NCBI GenBank assembly: GCA_002375495.1
Contig: DFLU01000004.1
Coordinates: 62,001-126,000 of the forward strand
Length of the DNA: 64,000 bases
Direction: 5' to 3'
Source: Flavobacteriaceae bacterium UBA3611
GTDB lineage: Bacteria; Bacteroidota; Bacteroidia; Flavobacteriales; Flavobacteriaceae
This document shows positions 25,343-35,000 of this stretch, piece by piece (the stretch's first letter is position 1; every line of letters begins with the position of its first letter). The notes under the pieces were generated by a model. That model saw only the letters and a program-made list of their open reading frames with translations. It did not search any database and was not told where the DNA came from. A program made the translations under genes and the position numbers.

Positions 25343-25389
25343 CAGGCTGAACCCTTCGACGAGCTCAGGATAAACTAAAGTCGAAGCCT
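25343..25389 (+). repeat. Dispersed palindromic element, long form (copy A)
   Basis: 47 bases identical to copy D (25851-25897) except one A/G difference at 25351. It contains CTGAAC, CTTCGAC, GCTCAG and GTCGAAG in that order. It starts ten bases after the ruvB stop. The A at 25351 breaks the CTGAGC/GCTCAG pairing present in copy D. Confidence 0.92.
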
Positions 25390-25412
25390 AATAGAAAAAC
25401 AAATCTCATTGT

Positions 25413-25435
25413 CAGGCTGAGCGCAGTCGAAGCCT
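25413..25435 (+). repeat. Dispersed palindromic element, short form (copy B), left inverted repeat of the GIY-YIG cassette
   Basis: CTGAGCGCAGTCGAAG at 25417-25432 is the exact reverse complement of 25798-25813 (copy C) on the far side of the GIY-YIG gene. The flanks CAGG and CCT resemble those of copies A and D. Confidence 0.92.
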
Positions 25436-25453
25436 CAATTAAAGCGAAACAAA

Positions 25454-25780
25454 ATGAACTATAAGTACTTTGTATATATTTTAAAGTGCTCAGATGAATC
25501 TTTATATACAGGGATCACAAACAATTTAGAAAAACGATTCAAAGAGCATCAAAATGGACTTAAAAGGAGCTCTTATACATATAGAAGGCGACCGTTAAAG
25601 TTGATATTTCAGCAAGAATTTAGTGATGTATTGCAAGCAATTTATTTTGAAAAGAAACTAAAAGGTTGGACGAGGGCTAAAAAACAGTCTCTTATTGACG
25701 GTAATGGTGAATTACTTCAAATTTTATCTGAGTGTAGTAATGCGAGTCATTATAAATACAAAGTAGATGATAATTTGTAG
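25454..25780 (+). CDS. Small stand-alone GIY-YIG nuclease-domain protein
   Basis: 108 residues. The GIY-YIG core is complete: VYI (7-9), YTGI (18-21), catalytic Arg28 and metal-binding Glu66 in AIYFEKKLKG. The SECSNASH ending is typical of small flavobacterial members often named UPF0213 or UvrC-like. No DNA-binding domain is attached, so target choice must come from a partner or a DNA structure. Family members have been linked to branched-DNA cleavage, but cellular roles are unclear. The gene is bracketed by inverted copies B/C and direct copies A/D of a dispersed repeat, which suggests that gene and repeats travel together. Confidence 0.9.
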   Translation: MNYKYFVYILKCSDESLYTGITNNLEKRFKEHQNGLKRSSYTYRRRPLKLIFQQEFSDVLQAIYFEKKLKGWTRAKKQSLIDGNGELLQILSECSNASHYKYKVDDNL

Positions 25781-25795
25781 CTTTTTAAGGTTAAT

Positions 25796-25820
25796 CACTT
25801 CGACTGCGCTCAGTGTGACA
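25796..25820 (-). repeat. Dispersed palindromic element, short form inverted (copy C), right inverted repeat of the GIY-YIG cassette
   Basis: Its reverse complement equals positions 10939-10963 over 25 bases with no mismatch. The inner 16 bases mirror copy B. It begins 15 bases after the GIY-YIG stop. Confidence 0.93.
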
Positions 25821-25850
25821 TCTATTAATTTTTTAAAAACTTCTTTTTTT

Positions 25851-25897
25851 CAGGCTGAGCCCTTCGACGAGCTCAGGATAAACTAAAGTCGAAGCCT
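25851..25897 (+). repeat. Dispersed palindromic element, long form (copy D)
   Basis: Same orientation as copy A, with one difference in 47 bases. The order CTGAGC (25855), CTTCGAC (25862), GCTCAG (25870), GTCGAAG (25888) allows CTGAGC/GCTCAG and CTTCGAC/GTCGAAG pairing in an interleaved way, as in an H-type pseudoknot or two alternative hairpins. Confidence 0.92.
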
Positions 25898-25929
25898 TAG
25901 TTTTCATTTAATCAACATACACAAAAAAC

Positions 25930-27270
25930 TTGTCACTAGAACCTAAATCAATTCCTACAGTACCCCTCTCAAGATTTCTGAAACATTCCTTAGAAATACT
26001 CAAAAACCCCTTGCCATTCCATCACGACAATTTTGAACGACTGGGAGATACCTTCCGATTGAAAATAGGAATCAATAAATCGGTTGTATTTTCACGGGAT
26101 GCAGGGTTTTTACAATACGTACTCCAAAAAAACCAGCGTAACTATACCAAGTCTAAAATTCAAACCGAAGATCTGGCAAAGTATGTTGGGCACGGACTCC
26201 TTACTGCTGAAGGAGCCCTTTGGAAACAACAACGAAAACTAATTCAGCCAGCATTCCATAAAAAGCAATTAGCTCGCTTGTTGGATACCATGCAGCAAAC
26301 AATTGAAGCAGAACTTCAAAAAATAGATACAGGTCATCCATTTCCAATTTTCCCTATCTACAACGATCTGGCATTTCAAGTAGTGGCAACCTCATTGTTT
26401 AGTGGGGGTGTTTCCAATGAACAAATAAAACGGCTTCAACATATCACTGAAGAAGCACAACAAATGTTGGTGCGCGAACTACGCCAACCTTATTTGGGTT
26501 GGTGGTTTACACTAAGCGGAACGCTTCAAAAACACTTAAAACAAAGCCAAGAGGCAAGAAGTATACTTAAACAGTTAGTCGCAGACCGCCGGGAGAGGGG
26601 GACAAGGGAAGACGATTTACTAGACATGCTGTTAGATGCACGGTACGAAGACGGTAATGCTATGGATGACGAGCAACTGATTGATGAAATCTTGATTCTT
26701 TTTGTGGCGGGACATGAAACAACGAGCAATGCCCTTACATTTACAACCCAACTTTTAGCAAGACACACTACGTACCAACAACAAATTTTTGAAGAAGTAC
26801 AACGTGCTGAAAAAGAAACAACGTCTCTTTTTGATTTTCTTAAAAAAGTACCCTTAACCACCCACGTAATTGAAGAATCCTTACGTTTGTACCCGCCAGC
26901 ATATTTTATCGATCGCGTGAATATCGAGGCAGATATCTACAACGGAATTTCTATCGAAAAGGGTACCAGTTTGTTGTTTGCAGTGCATGAAATACACAAA
27001 AGTGAGACCTATTGGGAGTCTCCGTTAGACTTTCAACCTGAACGATTTGCCAATAAAAATTACAGTGATTATGCTTCACATTATTTCCCTTTCGGAGCGG
27101 GTCCCAGAATGTGCATTGGGAACAATTTCGCCATGTATGAAATGGTGTTAGCCGTAGCTGCATTGTGCAAAAATTTCCGGATAAAAGAAAACTTGAAACC
27201 CATAGACATCAATCCGTTAATTACCTTAAAACCTAGAAACGCTATCTTAGAGTTTCAAAAACGCATATAA
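25930..27270 (+). CDS. Cytochrome P450
   Basis: 446 residues, beginning at TTG 25930. An in-frame stop lies seven codons upstream, and the first in-frame ATG is only near residue 121, so a TTG start is required. P450 hallmarks: I-helix AGHETTSN (about 260), ExxR in EESLRLYP (about 315), and heme loop FPFGAGPRMCIGNN with Cys395 as the axial thiolate. The length and absence of a membrane anchor fit a soluble bacterial P450; substrate unknown. Five bases separate it from the methyltransferase gene, so the two may act in one modification pathway. Confidence 0.93.
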   Translation: MSLEPKSIPTVPLSRFLKHSLEILKNPLPFHHDNFERLGDTFRLKIGINKSVVFSRDAGFLQYVLQKNQRNYTKSKIQTEDLAKYVGHGLLTAEGALWKQQRKLIQPAFHKKQLARLLDTMQQTIEAELQKIDTGHPFPIFPIYNDLAFQVVATSLFSGGVSNEQIKRLQHITEEAQQMLVRELRQPYLGWWFTLSGTLQKHLKQSQEARSILKQLVADRRERGTREDDLLDMLLDARYEDGNAMDDEQLIDEILILFVAGHETTSNALTFTTQLLARHTTYQQQIFEEVQRAEKETTSLFDFLKKVPLTTHVIEESLRLYPPAYFIDRVNIEADIYNGISIEKGTSLLFAVHEIHKSETYWESPLDFQPERFANKNYSDYASHYFPFGAGPRMCIGNNFAMYEMVLAVAALCKNFRIKENLKPIDINPLITLKPRNAILEFQKRI

Positions 27271-27275
27271 CTTAA

Positions 27276-28076
27276 ATGAAGAATAAAATAAAAGTATCTT
27301 CCTTGCTTCGAAAATTACGTTTGCTGCACCCGGCAGACATTCTGAGGTTCAAACTAGAACGTGCGAAGAACAAGCAGACCAATAAAGAATTCTTAAAGTC
27401 GCACCCCGACGTGAAATTGCCGCCAGATTATCTCATTTATGAATCGCATAATATGAGTTACAGCAGTTATTTTTATAATGGTAAAAAGGATGCTGCCTAT
27501 TTCAAAAGTATTTTCGAAAAGTATGTGCCCTTAAAAGACGCTGCAATTCTAGATTGGGGTTGTGGCCCCGGTAGAATTATAAGGCATCTTCCTGATGTCA
27601 TTGGTAATGGGTGTTCTTACTACGGAACAGATTATAACGAAAAATCGATTGATTGGTGTACTGAAAACCTTCCAGAGATTCACTTTAATAAAAATGAATT
27701 AACGGCTTCATTGCCTTATGAGGACAATTTTTTTGAGGCACTTTATGGGGTTTCTATTTTTACGCATCTTTCTGAAGCGATGCACCATGCTTGGTTTGAT
27801 GAATTGTATCGCGTGCTAAAGCCAGGTGGGGTCATGTTGCTCACCACACAAGGCGATGTATATAAAGCCAAACTCAATAAAACGGAACGTCAACAATACG
27901 AAACGGGTAACCTAGTGGTGCGGGGAGACGTTGTAGAAGGTCATCGTGTTTATTCTGCATTTCAACCAAAACCTTTTATGCAAAAACTTTTTAAGAATGT
28001 TGAAATTCTAGAGCATATTGAAATGCCTATTGAAAAAGACTGGTATCCGCAAGATCAGTGGGTGGTAAGAAAATAA
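27276..28076 (+). CDS. Class I SAM-dependent methyltransferase
   Basis: 266 residues. The Rossmann methyltransferase fold is shown by motif I AILDWGCGPGRIIRHL (about 87-102), YGTDYNEKSIDWC (motif II area) and LYRVLKPGGVMLLTTQG (about 182-198). An N-terminal helical region (1-85) precedes the catalytic domain. It resembles methyltransferase-11/25 proteins acting on small molecules or glycolipids. It lies between the P450 and queG genes and shares the TAATG overlap with queG, so it is part of one transcript. The substrate cannot be assigned. Confidence 0.88.
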   Translation: MKNKIKVSSLLRKLRLLHPADILRFKLERAKNKQTNKEFLKSHPDVKLPPDYLIYESHNMSYSSYFYNGKKDAAYFKSIFEKYVPLKDAAILDWGCGPGRIIRHLPDVIGNGCSYYGTDYNEKSIDWCTENLPEIHFNKNELTASLPYEDNFFEALYGVSIFTHLSEAMHHAWFDELYRVLKPGGVMLLTTQGDVYKAKLNKTERQQYETGNLVVRGDVVEGHRVYSAFQPKPFMQKLFKNVEILEHIEMPIEKDWYPQDQWVVRK

Positions 28077-29032
28077 TGTTGACTTCAAAAGCAGCCCATA
28101 CCGAACTAATTAAATCTGAAGCAAAACGCCTCGGTTTCCTGTCATGTGGCATCAGCAGAGCAGCATTTTTAGAAGAAGAGGCTCCGCGGCTTGAAAAATG
28201 GCTCCAAAATAATATGCACGGAGAAATGGGCTATATGGAAAATCATTTCGACAAGCGCTTGGACCCAACAAAGTTGGTTGAAGGCTCTAAAAGTGTGATT
28301 TCACTGCTGCTCAATTATTTTCCTTCGGAAATACAAAGGGGCGACACCTATAAAATTTCAAAATATGCCTATGGAACCGATTATCACTTTGTGATAAAAG
28401 ACAAATTGAAAGAATTACTCCATTTTATACAAACCGAAATTGGAGATGTTCACGGACGTGCTTTTGTAGATTCTGCACCAGTATTAGACAAGGCTTGGGC
28501 GGCAAAGAGCGGCTTGGGATGGATTGGCAAGCACAGTAACCTATTGACCAAGCAGGTGGGGTCTTTTTATTTTATTGCTGAATTGATAGTAGATTTAGAA
28601 TTGAAATACGACACCCCTGTTACCGACCACTGCGGTGCTTGCACAGCCTGCATTGATGCGTGCCCTACGCAGGCCATTGTAGATCCGTATGTGGTTGATG
28701 GCAGCAAGTGCATTTCATACGCCACCATCGAGCTGAAAAGTCAGATTCCGAGTTATTTTGATAACCACATGGAAGATTGGATTTTTGGATGTGATATTTG
28801 TCAGGATGTCTGCCCCTGGAACCGGTTCAGTAAATCACACAATGAACCATTGTTCAATCCGCATCCAGAATTATTATCCAATTCGAAAAAGGAATGGGAA
28901 GAAATTACCCAAGACGTTTTTAATGAAATCTTTAAAAAAAGCGCCGTAAAACGTACCAAGTTTGAAGGGTTAAAACGAAATATTTCTTTTCTTAAAGAAC
29001 AGAACATCCATTCAAAAACCAACCTAAAATAG
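28076..29032 (+). CDS. queG: Epoxyqueuosine reductase QueG
   Basis: 318 residues from ATG 28076, overlapping the previous stop (TAATG); a GTG at 28058 is possible but adds six residues over the methyltransferase end. Two ferredoxin-type motifs are intact: CGACTACIDACPTQAI and CDICQDVCPWNRF. Upstream, HGEMGYMENHFDKRLDP and the RAFVDSAPVLDKAWAAKSGLG region match QueG. It uses cobalamin and 4Fe-4S clusters to reduce epoxyqueuosine to queuosine in tRNA. Cytoplasmic. Likely independent in function from the P450 and methyltransferase genes. Confidence 0.96.
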   Translation: MLTSKAAHTELIKSEAKRLGFLSCGISRAAFLEEEAPRLEKWLQNNMHGEMGYMENHFDKRLDPTKLVEGSKSVISLLLNYFPSEIQRGDTYKISKYAYGTDYHFVIKDKLKELLHFIQTEIGDVHGRAFVDSAPVLDKAWAAKSGLGWIGKHSNLLTKQVGSFYFIAELIVDLELKYDTPVTDHCGACTACIDACPTQAIVDPYVVDGSKCISYATIELKSQIPSYFDNHMEDWIFGCDICQDVCPWNRFSKSHNEPLFNPHPELLSNSKKEWEEITQDVFNEIFKKSAVKRTKFEGLKRNISFLKEQNIHSKTNLK

Positions 29033-29054
29033 CTCCTTTTTTGTTCTACTCCCG

Positions 29055-29062
29055 TACATTTG
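29055..29062 (+). promoter_or_regulatory. Predicted -7 element for maeB
   Basis: TACATTTG matches TAnnTTTG and lies 21 bases before the ATG at 29084. It also overlaps an alternative TTG start at 29060, arguing against that start. No well-placed -33 TTG. Confidence 0.5.
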
Positions 29063-29083
29063 TATATCACCAAAAGTGACGCT

Positions 29084-31381
29084 ATGAGCAAACAAAGCAA
29101 ACGAAGAGAAGCCTTATTATATCACGCAAAACCGCGACCTGGGAAGATTCAGGTGGTGCCTACAAAGAAATATGCATCGCAGCGAGATCTTTCGCTTGCA
29201 TATTCACCAGGAGTGGCAGAACCTTGTCTTGAAATTGAAAAAGACATTAACAATGTCTATAAATACACAAACAAAGGCAATTTGGTGGCGGTAATTTCAA
29301 ACGGAACGGCGGTTCTTGGGCTTGGTAATATAGGCCCCGAAGCCTCCAAACCCGTGATGGAAGGTAAAGGCCTCCTCTTTAAAATTTTTGCAGACATCGA
29401 TGTGTTCGATATTGAGGTTGGGACCGAAAACATCGAAGAATTTATAGAAACGGTTAAAAATATAGCCCCTACCTTCGGAGGAATTAACCTGGAAGATATA
29501 AAAGCACCCGAAGCCTTTGAGATTGAGCGAAGGTTGAAAGCAGAGTTAGACATCCCCGTGATGCATGACGACCAGCACGGAACGGCGATCATTTCAGCAG
29601 CAGCTTTACTAAATGCTTTAGAAATAGCTGAAAAGGATATCGATAAAGTAAAATTTGTGATTTCCGGAGCAGGTTCTGCAGCAATTTCATGTGTAAATCT
29701 TTATGTTGCCCTTGGTGCCAAATTAGAGCATATTTATATGTTCGACAGCCAAGGATTTCTAAGCACCGACCGAAATGATCTCGCTGCCGAACAACAAAAA
29801 TTCAAGAACCCAGACCATCAAGAATCGTTGGCCCATGCCATGGAAAATGCTGATGTATTCTTAGGCTTGTCTGTAGGCGATATCGTTTCGCAGGACATGA
29901 TTCGTACCATGGCCGATAACCCAATTGTATTTGCAATGGCCAATCCGAATCCGGAAATCGCTTACGATTTGGCAGTAGCTTCGAGAGAAGATATCATTAT
30001 GGCAACGGGACGGAGCGACCACCCCAATCAGGTAAATAATGTATTGGGTTTTCCATTTATTTTTAGAGGAGCCTTAGATGTGCGCGCTACCAAAATTAAT
30101 GAGGAAATGAAAATGGCAGCGGTTTATGCCTTGGCACATTTGGCTAAAGAACCCGTGCCAGAGCAAGTAAATATTGCCTACGGAGAGACAAAATTAATTT
30201 TTGGGAAAGATTATATCATCCCGAAGCCTTTCGATCCTAGACTTATTGCAACAGTGCCACCAGCCGTAGCGAAAGCTGCGATGGAAAGCGGTGTGGCTAC
30301 AGCTCCCATCACAGACTGGGAACGCTACGAAGATGAATTGTATGAGCGAATGGGCAGTGATAATAAAATTATTCGCCTGTTGTTGAACCGTGCTAAGATG
30401 GCTCCCAAGCGTATTGTATTTGCTGAAGCAGACCAATTAGATGTGCTGAAAGCTGCACAAATTGTACACGATGAAGGCATTGGTATCCCTGTGTTGCTTG
30501 GTAGAACAGAAATTATTACCGAGCTGATGGAGCAGATAGAATTTGATGCTGACATTGAAATAATTGACCCTAAAAGCGACGAACATACCGAAAAGCGAAA
30601 CTATTATGCCGAAAAGCATTGGAAAAACAGACGTAGAAGTGGTGTGACCATGTATGATGCACAAGGACTCATGCGATCAAGAAATTATTTTGCAGCCATG
30701 ATGCTGAATGAAGGTGATGTAGATTGTATGATTTCTGGATATTCCCAGGCATACCCATCGGTAGTACGTCCGGTTCTGGAAACAGTAGGACGTTTTGACG
30801 GGGTGTCTAAAGTAGCCACTACGAACCTAATGTTGACAAAAAGGGGGCCAATTTTTATCTCAGATACCTCTATCAATATTGATCCAACCGCAAAAGAACT
30901 GGCTAAAATTGCCCAGATGACCAATTATACGATGAAAATGTTTGGGTTAAACCCCGTAATTGCTATGATTTCGTATGCCAATTTTGGCTCATCTAAAGAC
31001 CCACATGCCCTAAAAGTTAGGGAGGCGGTAGAACTTCTCCATAGAACGGTACCCGATATGGTGGTAGACGGTGAGTTACAAACCGACTTTGCTTTAAATG
31101 CACAACTGCTACAGAAGAAATTCCCTTTCTCTAAATTGGCGGGCAAAAAAGTGAATGCCTTGATATTTCCGAACCTCGATTCAGCAAATAGTAATTATAA
31201 GCTATTGAAAGAGTTGAACAGCATAGAATCCATTGGGCCTATCATGTTGGGAATGAAGAAACCAGTGCATATTCTGCAGCTTGGTGCCAGTGTTGAAGAA
31301 ATTGTTCACATGGCGGCTGTTGCAGTGGTAGACGCACAACAAAAAGAGAAACACCAAAAAGATGTAAAAGCATCAGAATAA
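29084..31381 (+). CDS. maeB: NADP-dependent malic enzyme with C-terminal phosphotransacetylase-like domain
   Basis: 765 residues from ATG 29084. The malic enzyme part (1-~420) contains YSPGVAEPCLEI, the metal/malate motif HDDQHGTA and the dinucleotide motif VISGAGSAAISCVNL. The second part (~430-765) is a phosphate acetyltransferase-like domain with NMLTKRGPIFISDT-like and DGELQTDFAL segments, present in MaeB-type fusions where it is regulatory rather than catalytic. Oxidative decarboxylation of malate to pyruvate supplies NADPH. Monocistronic. It differs from the short NAD type by its fusion. Confidence 0.96.
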   Translation: MSKQSKRREALLYHAKPRPGKIQVVPTKKYASQRDLSLAYSPGVAEPCLEIEKDINNVYKYTNKGNLVAVISNGTAVLGLGNIGPEASKPVMEGKGLLFKIFADIDVFDIEVGTENIEEFIETVKNIAPTFGGINLEDIKAPEAFEIERRLKAELDIPVMHDDQHGTAIISAAALLNALEIAEKDIDKVKFVISGAGSAAISCVNLYVALGAKLEHIYMFDSQGFLSTDRNDLAAEQQKFKNPDHQESLAHAMENADVFLGLSVGDIVSQDMIRTMADNPIVFAMANPNPEIAYDLAVASREDIIMATGRSDHPNQVNNVLGFPFIFRGALDVRATKINEEMKMAAVYALAHLAKEPVPEQVNIAYGETKLIFGKDYIIPKPFDPRLIATVPPAVAKAAMESGVATAPITDWERYEDELYERMGSDNKIIRLLLNRAKMAPKRIVFAEADQLDVLKAAQIVHDEGIGIPVLLGRTEIITELMEQIEFDADIEIIDPKSDEHTEKRNYYAEKHWKNRRRSGVTMYDAQGLMRSRNYFAAMMLNEGDVDCMISGYSQAYPSVVRPVLETVGRFDGVSKVATTNLMLTKRGPIFISDTSINIDPTAKELAKIAQMTNYTMKMFGLNPVIAMISYANFGSSKDPHALKVREAVELLHRTVPDMVVDGELQTDFALNAQLLQKKFPFSKLAGKKVNALIFPNLDSANSNYKLLKELNSIESIGPIMLGMKKPVHILQLGASVEEIVHMAAVAVVDAQQKEKHQKDVKASE

Positions 31382-31430
31382 CTAGGGCCATTTTCCTAAA
31401 GTGTCGCTGTGCCAATGCAAATAAATATGC

Positions 31431-31438
31431 TATATTTG
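31431..31438 (+). promoter_or_regulatory. Predicted -7 element for ruvA-sprA
   Basis: TATATTTG matches TAnnTTTG exactly, 25 bases before the ruvA ATG at 31464. The -33 position holds no TTG. Confidence 0.55.
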
Positions 31439-31463
31439 GCCCTTTAACCTTACGTTAACATTT

Positions 31464-32045
31464 ATGATTACCCATTTGCAGGGAAAACTTGTAGAAAAAA
31501 ACCCGACAGACGTAGTTATAGATTGCAATGGAGTAGGCTATCTTGTCCATATTTCATTGCATACATTTTCGCAACTCCCCTCTACCGAAAACGTAACTTT
31601 ATTCACGTATTTATTGGTTAAAGAAGATTCGCACACGCTGTACGGTTTTTCAGGTGCTGAAGAACGGGAGATTTTTAAATTGTTAATCTCGGTTTCAGGA
31701 GTAGGAGCCAGTACGGCACGTACCATGCTTTCTTCCCTTACACCAGATCAGGTTAAAGAAGCAATAGTAAACGAAGGCGTTGCTGTGATTCAATCTGTGA
31801 AGGGAATTGGCGCAAAAACGGCACAACGCGTTATTCTAGATTTGAAAGACAAAATTTTGAAAGTTTATGGCATGTCTACAATTTCTGGAGTATCGAGCAA
31901 TACGAACAAAAATGAAGCGTTATCTGCTTTGGAGACATTAGGCTTTATGCGCAAACAAGCTGAAAAGGTTTGTGAGAAAATTGTGCAGGAAGATCCTGGG
32001 GCAAGTGTAGAGACAATTATTAAACTAGCTTTAAAAAAATTATAA
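31464..32045 (+). CDS. ruvA: Holliday junction DNA helicase subunit RuvA
   Basis: 193 residues, usual length. It has the OB-fold N-terminal domain (MITHLQGKLVEKNPTDVVID), tandem helix-hairpin-helix motifs in LLISVSGVGASTARTML and SVKGIGAKTAQRVILDLKDK, and the C-terminal RuvB-binding three-helix domain (about 145-193). RuvA tetramers clamp Holliday junctions and load RuvB. Three bases separate it from sprA, so the two are co-transcribed. Confidence 0.97.
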   Translation: MITHLQGKLVEKNPTDVVIDCNGVGYLVHISLHTFSQLPSTENVTLFTYLLVKEDSHTLYGFSGAEEREIFKLLISVSGVGASTARTMLSSLTPDQVKEAIVNEGVAVIQSVKGIGAKTAQRVILDLKDKILKVYGMSTISGVSSNTNKNEALSALETLGFMRKQAEKVCEKIVQEDPGASVETIIKLALKKL

Positions 32046-32048
32046 ACT

Positions 32049-35000
32049 TTGGGCGCAAATAATTACGATTTTACAAAGAACCTATTTGGGTTTTTATTTA
32101 TTTTAAGTGTTGTATTTGGAGGAATTACAAAGGTGTCTGCTCAAGATAGTACCGATACGGGTTCGGTAATGGGCAGGATGGATTTGCCCAACCCGCCCAG
32201 CATTCAAGACCTGTATACTTACGATCCTATTATGGATCGATACGTGTATACCCAAACCTTAGGGTCTATCAATCTTACCTATCCAATTATCTTAACTCCC
32301 CAAGAATACCAAGACCTGATTCTTGAACAGCAGATGAAGGCGTATTTTAAAGAAAAGATTGATGCTGCCGATGGAAGAAAGGAAGGTTCTGAAGAATTAC
32401 AGAAAAATTTATTGCCTACTTTTTATGTGAATTCAAATTTCTTTGAAACTATTTTTGGTGGAAATACTATCGAGGTAATTCCACAAGGTACAGTTGAAAT
32501 GGATATTGGGTTGTTGTACACAAAGCAAGACAATCCGGCGTTTTCACCTAGAAACCGAAGCAACTTATCATTCGATTTCGACCAAAGAATCAGCCTTAGT
32601 TTGTTAGGGAAAGTTGGTGAACGCCTTACGGTAACGGCAAATTACGACACACAGTCTACTTTTAATTTTCAGAACCAAATCAAACTTGAATACACACCTA
32701 CCGAAGATGATATCATCCAAAAAATTGAAGTAGGTAACGTGGCCATGCCGCTAAATAGTACCCTGATTCAGGGCGCGCAGAGCCTATTTGGGGTAAAAGC
32801 ACAGCTTCAATTTGGTAAAACCACTATTACGGGTGTGTTTTCTGAACAGAAATCGGAAACAAGAAGTGTAACGGCCGAAGGTGGCGCAACAATTACAGAT
32901 TTTGAATTGTTCGCATTAGATTATGACGAAAATCGTCACTTTTTCTTAGGACATTATTTTAGGGATAATTACGACAGAATCTTACGTCAATACCCTTTTA
33001 TTAATTCGAATGTGCAGATTACGCGTTCAGAAGTGTGGATTACCAACCGTGCTGCAAACACGCAAAACGTTCGAAATATTTTGGCATTGCAAGATTTGGG
33101 GGAGTCAGATCCTTCTAACGTAGGGTTGGATGGTATACCTGGCGGATTTATAAATAGACCCCGGAACTCATTTCCAGACAACGCAAATAACGATTTTAAC
33201 CCATTCGGAATTAATGACCCATCGGTACAAAGTATCTTAACGGAAGAAGTTCGTGATGTGGCAACGGTAGACCAAGGGTTCAGTGGAGTGCCTGTAAGCG
33301 ACGGGAATGATTATGCAGTCTTAGAGAATGCAAGAAGGTTGAATCCGAGCGAATACAGAATCAATAGTCAATTGGGGTATATTTCGTTGAACCAACGCTT
33401 AAGTAATGATGAGGTATTAGCCGTTGCGTACCAATTTACGGTAAACGGACGTGTGTTTCAAGTAGGAGAATTCTCTAATGACGGTGTTAACGCCACGGGA
33501 GAAACACCGGGTGGGCCTATTGGAGGAGGGGCAGGAGATCCGAACGATCCGAATGACCCTATAGACCCAAATGACCCAAATGGTCAAGGTGGATTGCCAC
33601 AAAACTTGGTAGTAAAACTCTTAAAAAGTAATATCACTATTGTCGAAGAGCCTATCTGGGACTTGATGATGAAAAATATCTACCCCTTAAATGCTTTTCA
33701 ACTAGAACAAGAAGACTTTAGGCTGAATATATTGTATACAGACCCTTCTCCCCTAAATTATATCACTCCTGCTCCGGGAACTCCTGAGTTTCCTGCAGTG
33801 CCACTTCCCGAAGATGTTGAAGATACGGTACTCTTGCGAGTGTTTAATTTGGATAGGGTGAACTTTAATGGCGATCCGCAGCAAGGCGGTGATGGTTTTT
33901 TCGATTTCTTGCCAGGTATCACCGTAGACCAACAAAATGGAAATATCATTTTTACTAGCGTAGAACCTTTTGGGTCGTATTTATTCGATAAGCTCGACAA
34001 TGATGATCAGGGCCCGGGAGATTATGATAATCAACAAACATATAACGCGAACCAAGCTAAATATGTGTACCGAACTTTATATTCAACCACAAAAATACAG
34101 GCGGAACAACAAGGAAGTGACAAAAATAAATTTCAATTAAAGGGAAGCTACAAATCGACAGGTGCAGACGGAATCCCAATTGGAGCCTTCAATATTCCTC
34201 AGGGATCGGTTACCGTAACTGCAGGAGGAAGAACACTGGTAGAGGGTGTAGACTATACTGTTAACTATCAGTTAGGACGTGTACAAATCATCGATCCTGC
34301 ATTGCAAGCTTCTAACGTCCCAATTAATATTACTACTGAAAATAATACGTTGTTTGGCCAGCAAACAAGACGGTTCACAGGGTTGAATGTGGAACATAAG
34401 TTCAGCGATAAATTTCAACTTGGTGCTACTTATTTGAACTTGAATGAACGACCACTTACACAAAAGTCTTCTTTCGATACCGAGCCAATTAATAATACTA
34501 TTTTTGGCTTGAATGCAAACTTCTCTACAGAAGTTCCATTCTTAACTCGCTTGGTAAACAAATTACCAAACATAGATACCGATGTGGTCTCGAATATATC
34601 GTTACGTGGTGAGTTTGCATACTTAATGCCTGGAGCTCCTAAAATCTCCGATTTCGACGGTAAAACTACCGCGTATGTAGATGATTTTGAAGCGTCACAA
34701 ACAGGGATTGATGTGAGCGCTCCCCTTACTTGGACACTGGCGAGTACACCAATTGGTCTTGGCGGAGAATTTGCTAACGGAAATCTTCAGTATAACTACA
34801 ATCGAGCAGGATTAAATTGGTATACCATCGACCCTGTTTTTTATAGTGGCCAACGACCTGATGGAGTTACCGATGAAGACCTCTCATCTCCCTTTACAAG
34901 AAGAATTTTTAGAGATGAAATTTTCCCTAACCAAGATTTGATTCAAGGGCAAACACAAGCCATCTTTTCATTAGATATGGCGTATTACCCGAGCAGAAGG

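Noticed and set aside
25338..25900. Classical insertion sequence
   Set aside because: There is no transposase; only a 108-residue GIY-YIG protein lies within the repeats, so it is reported as a different kind of candidate unit.
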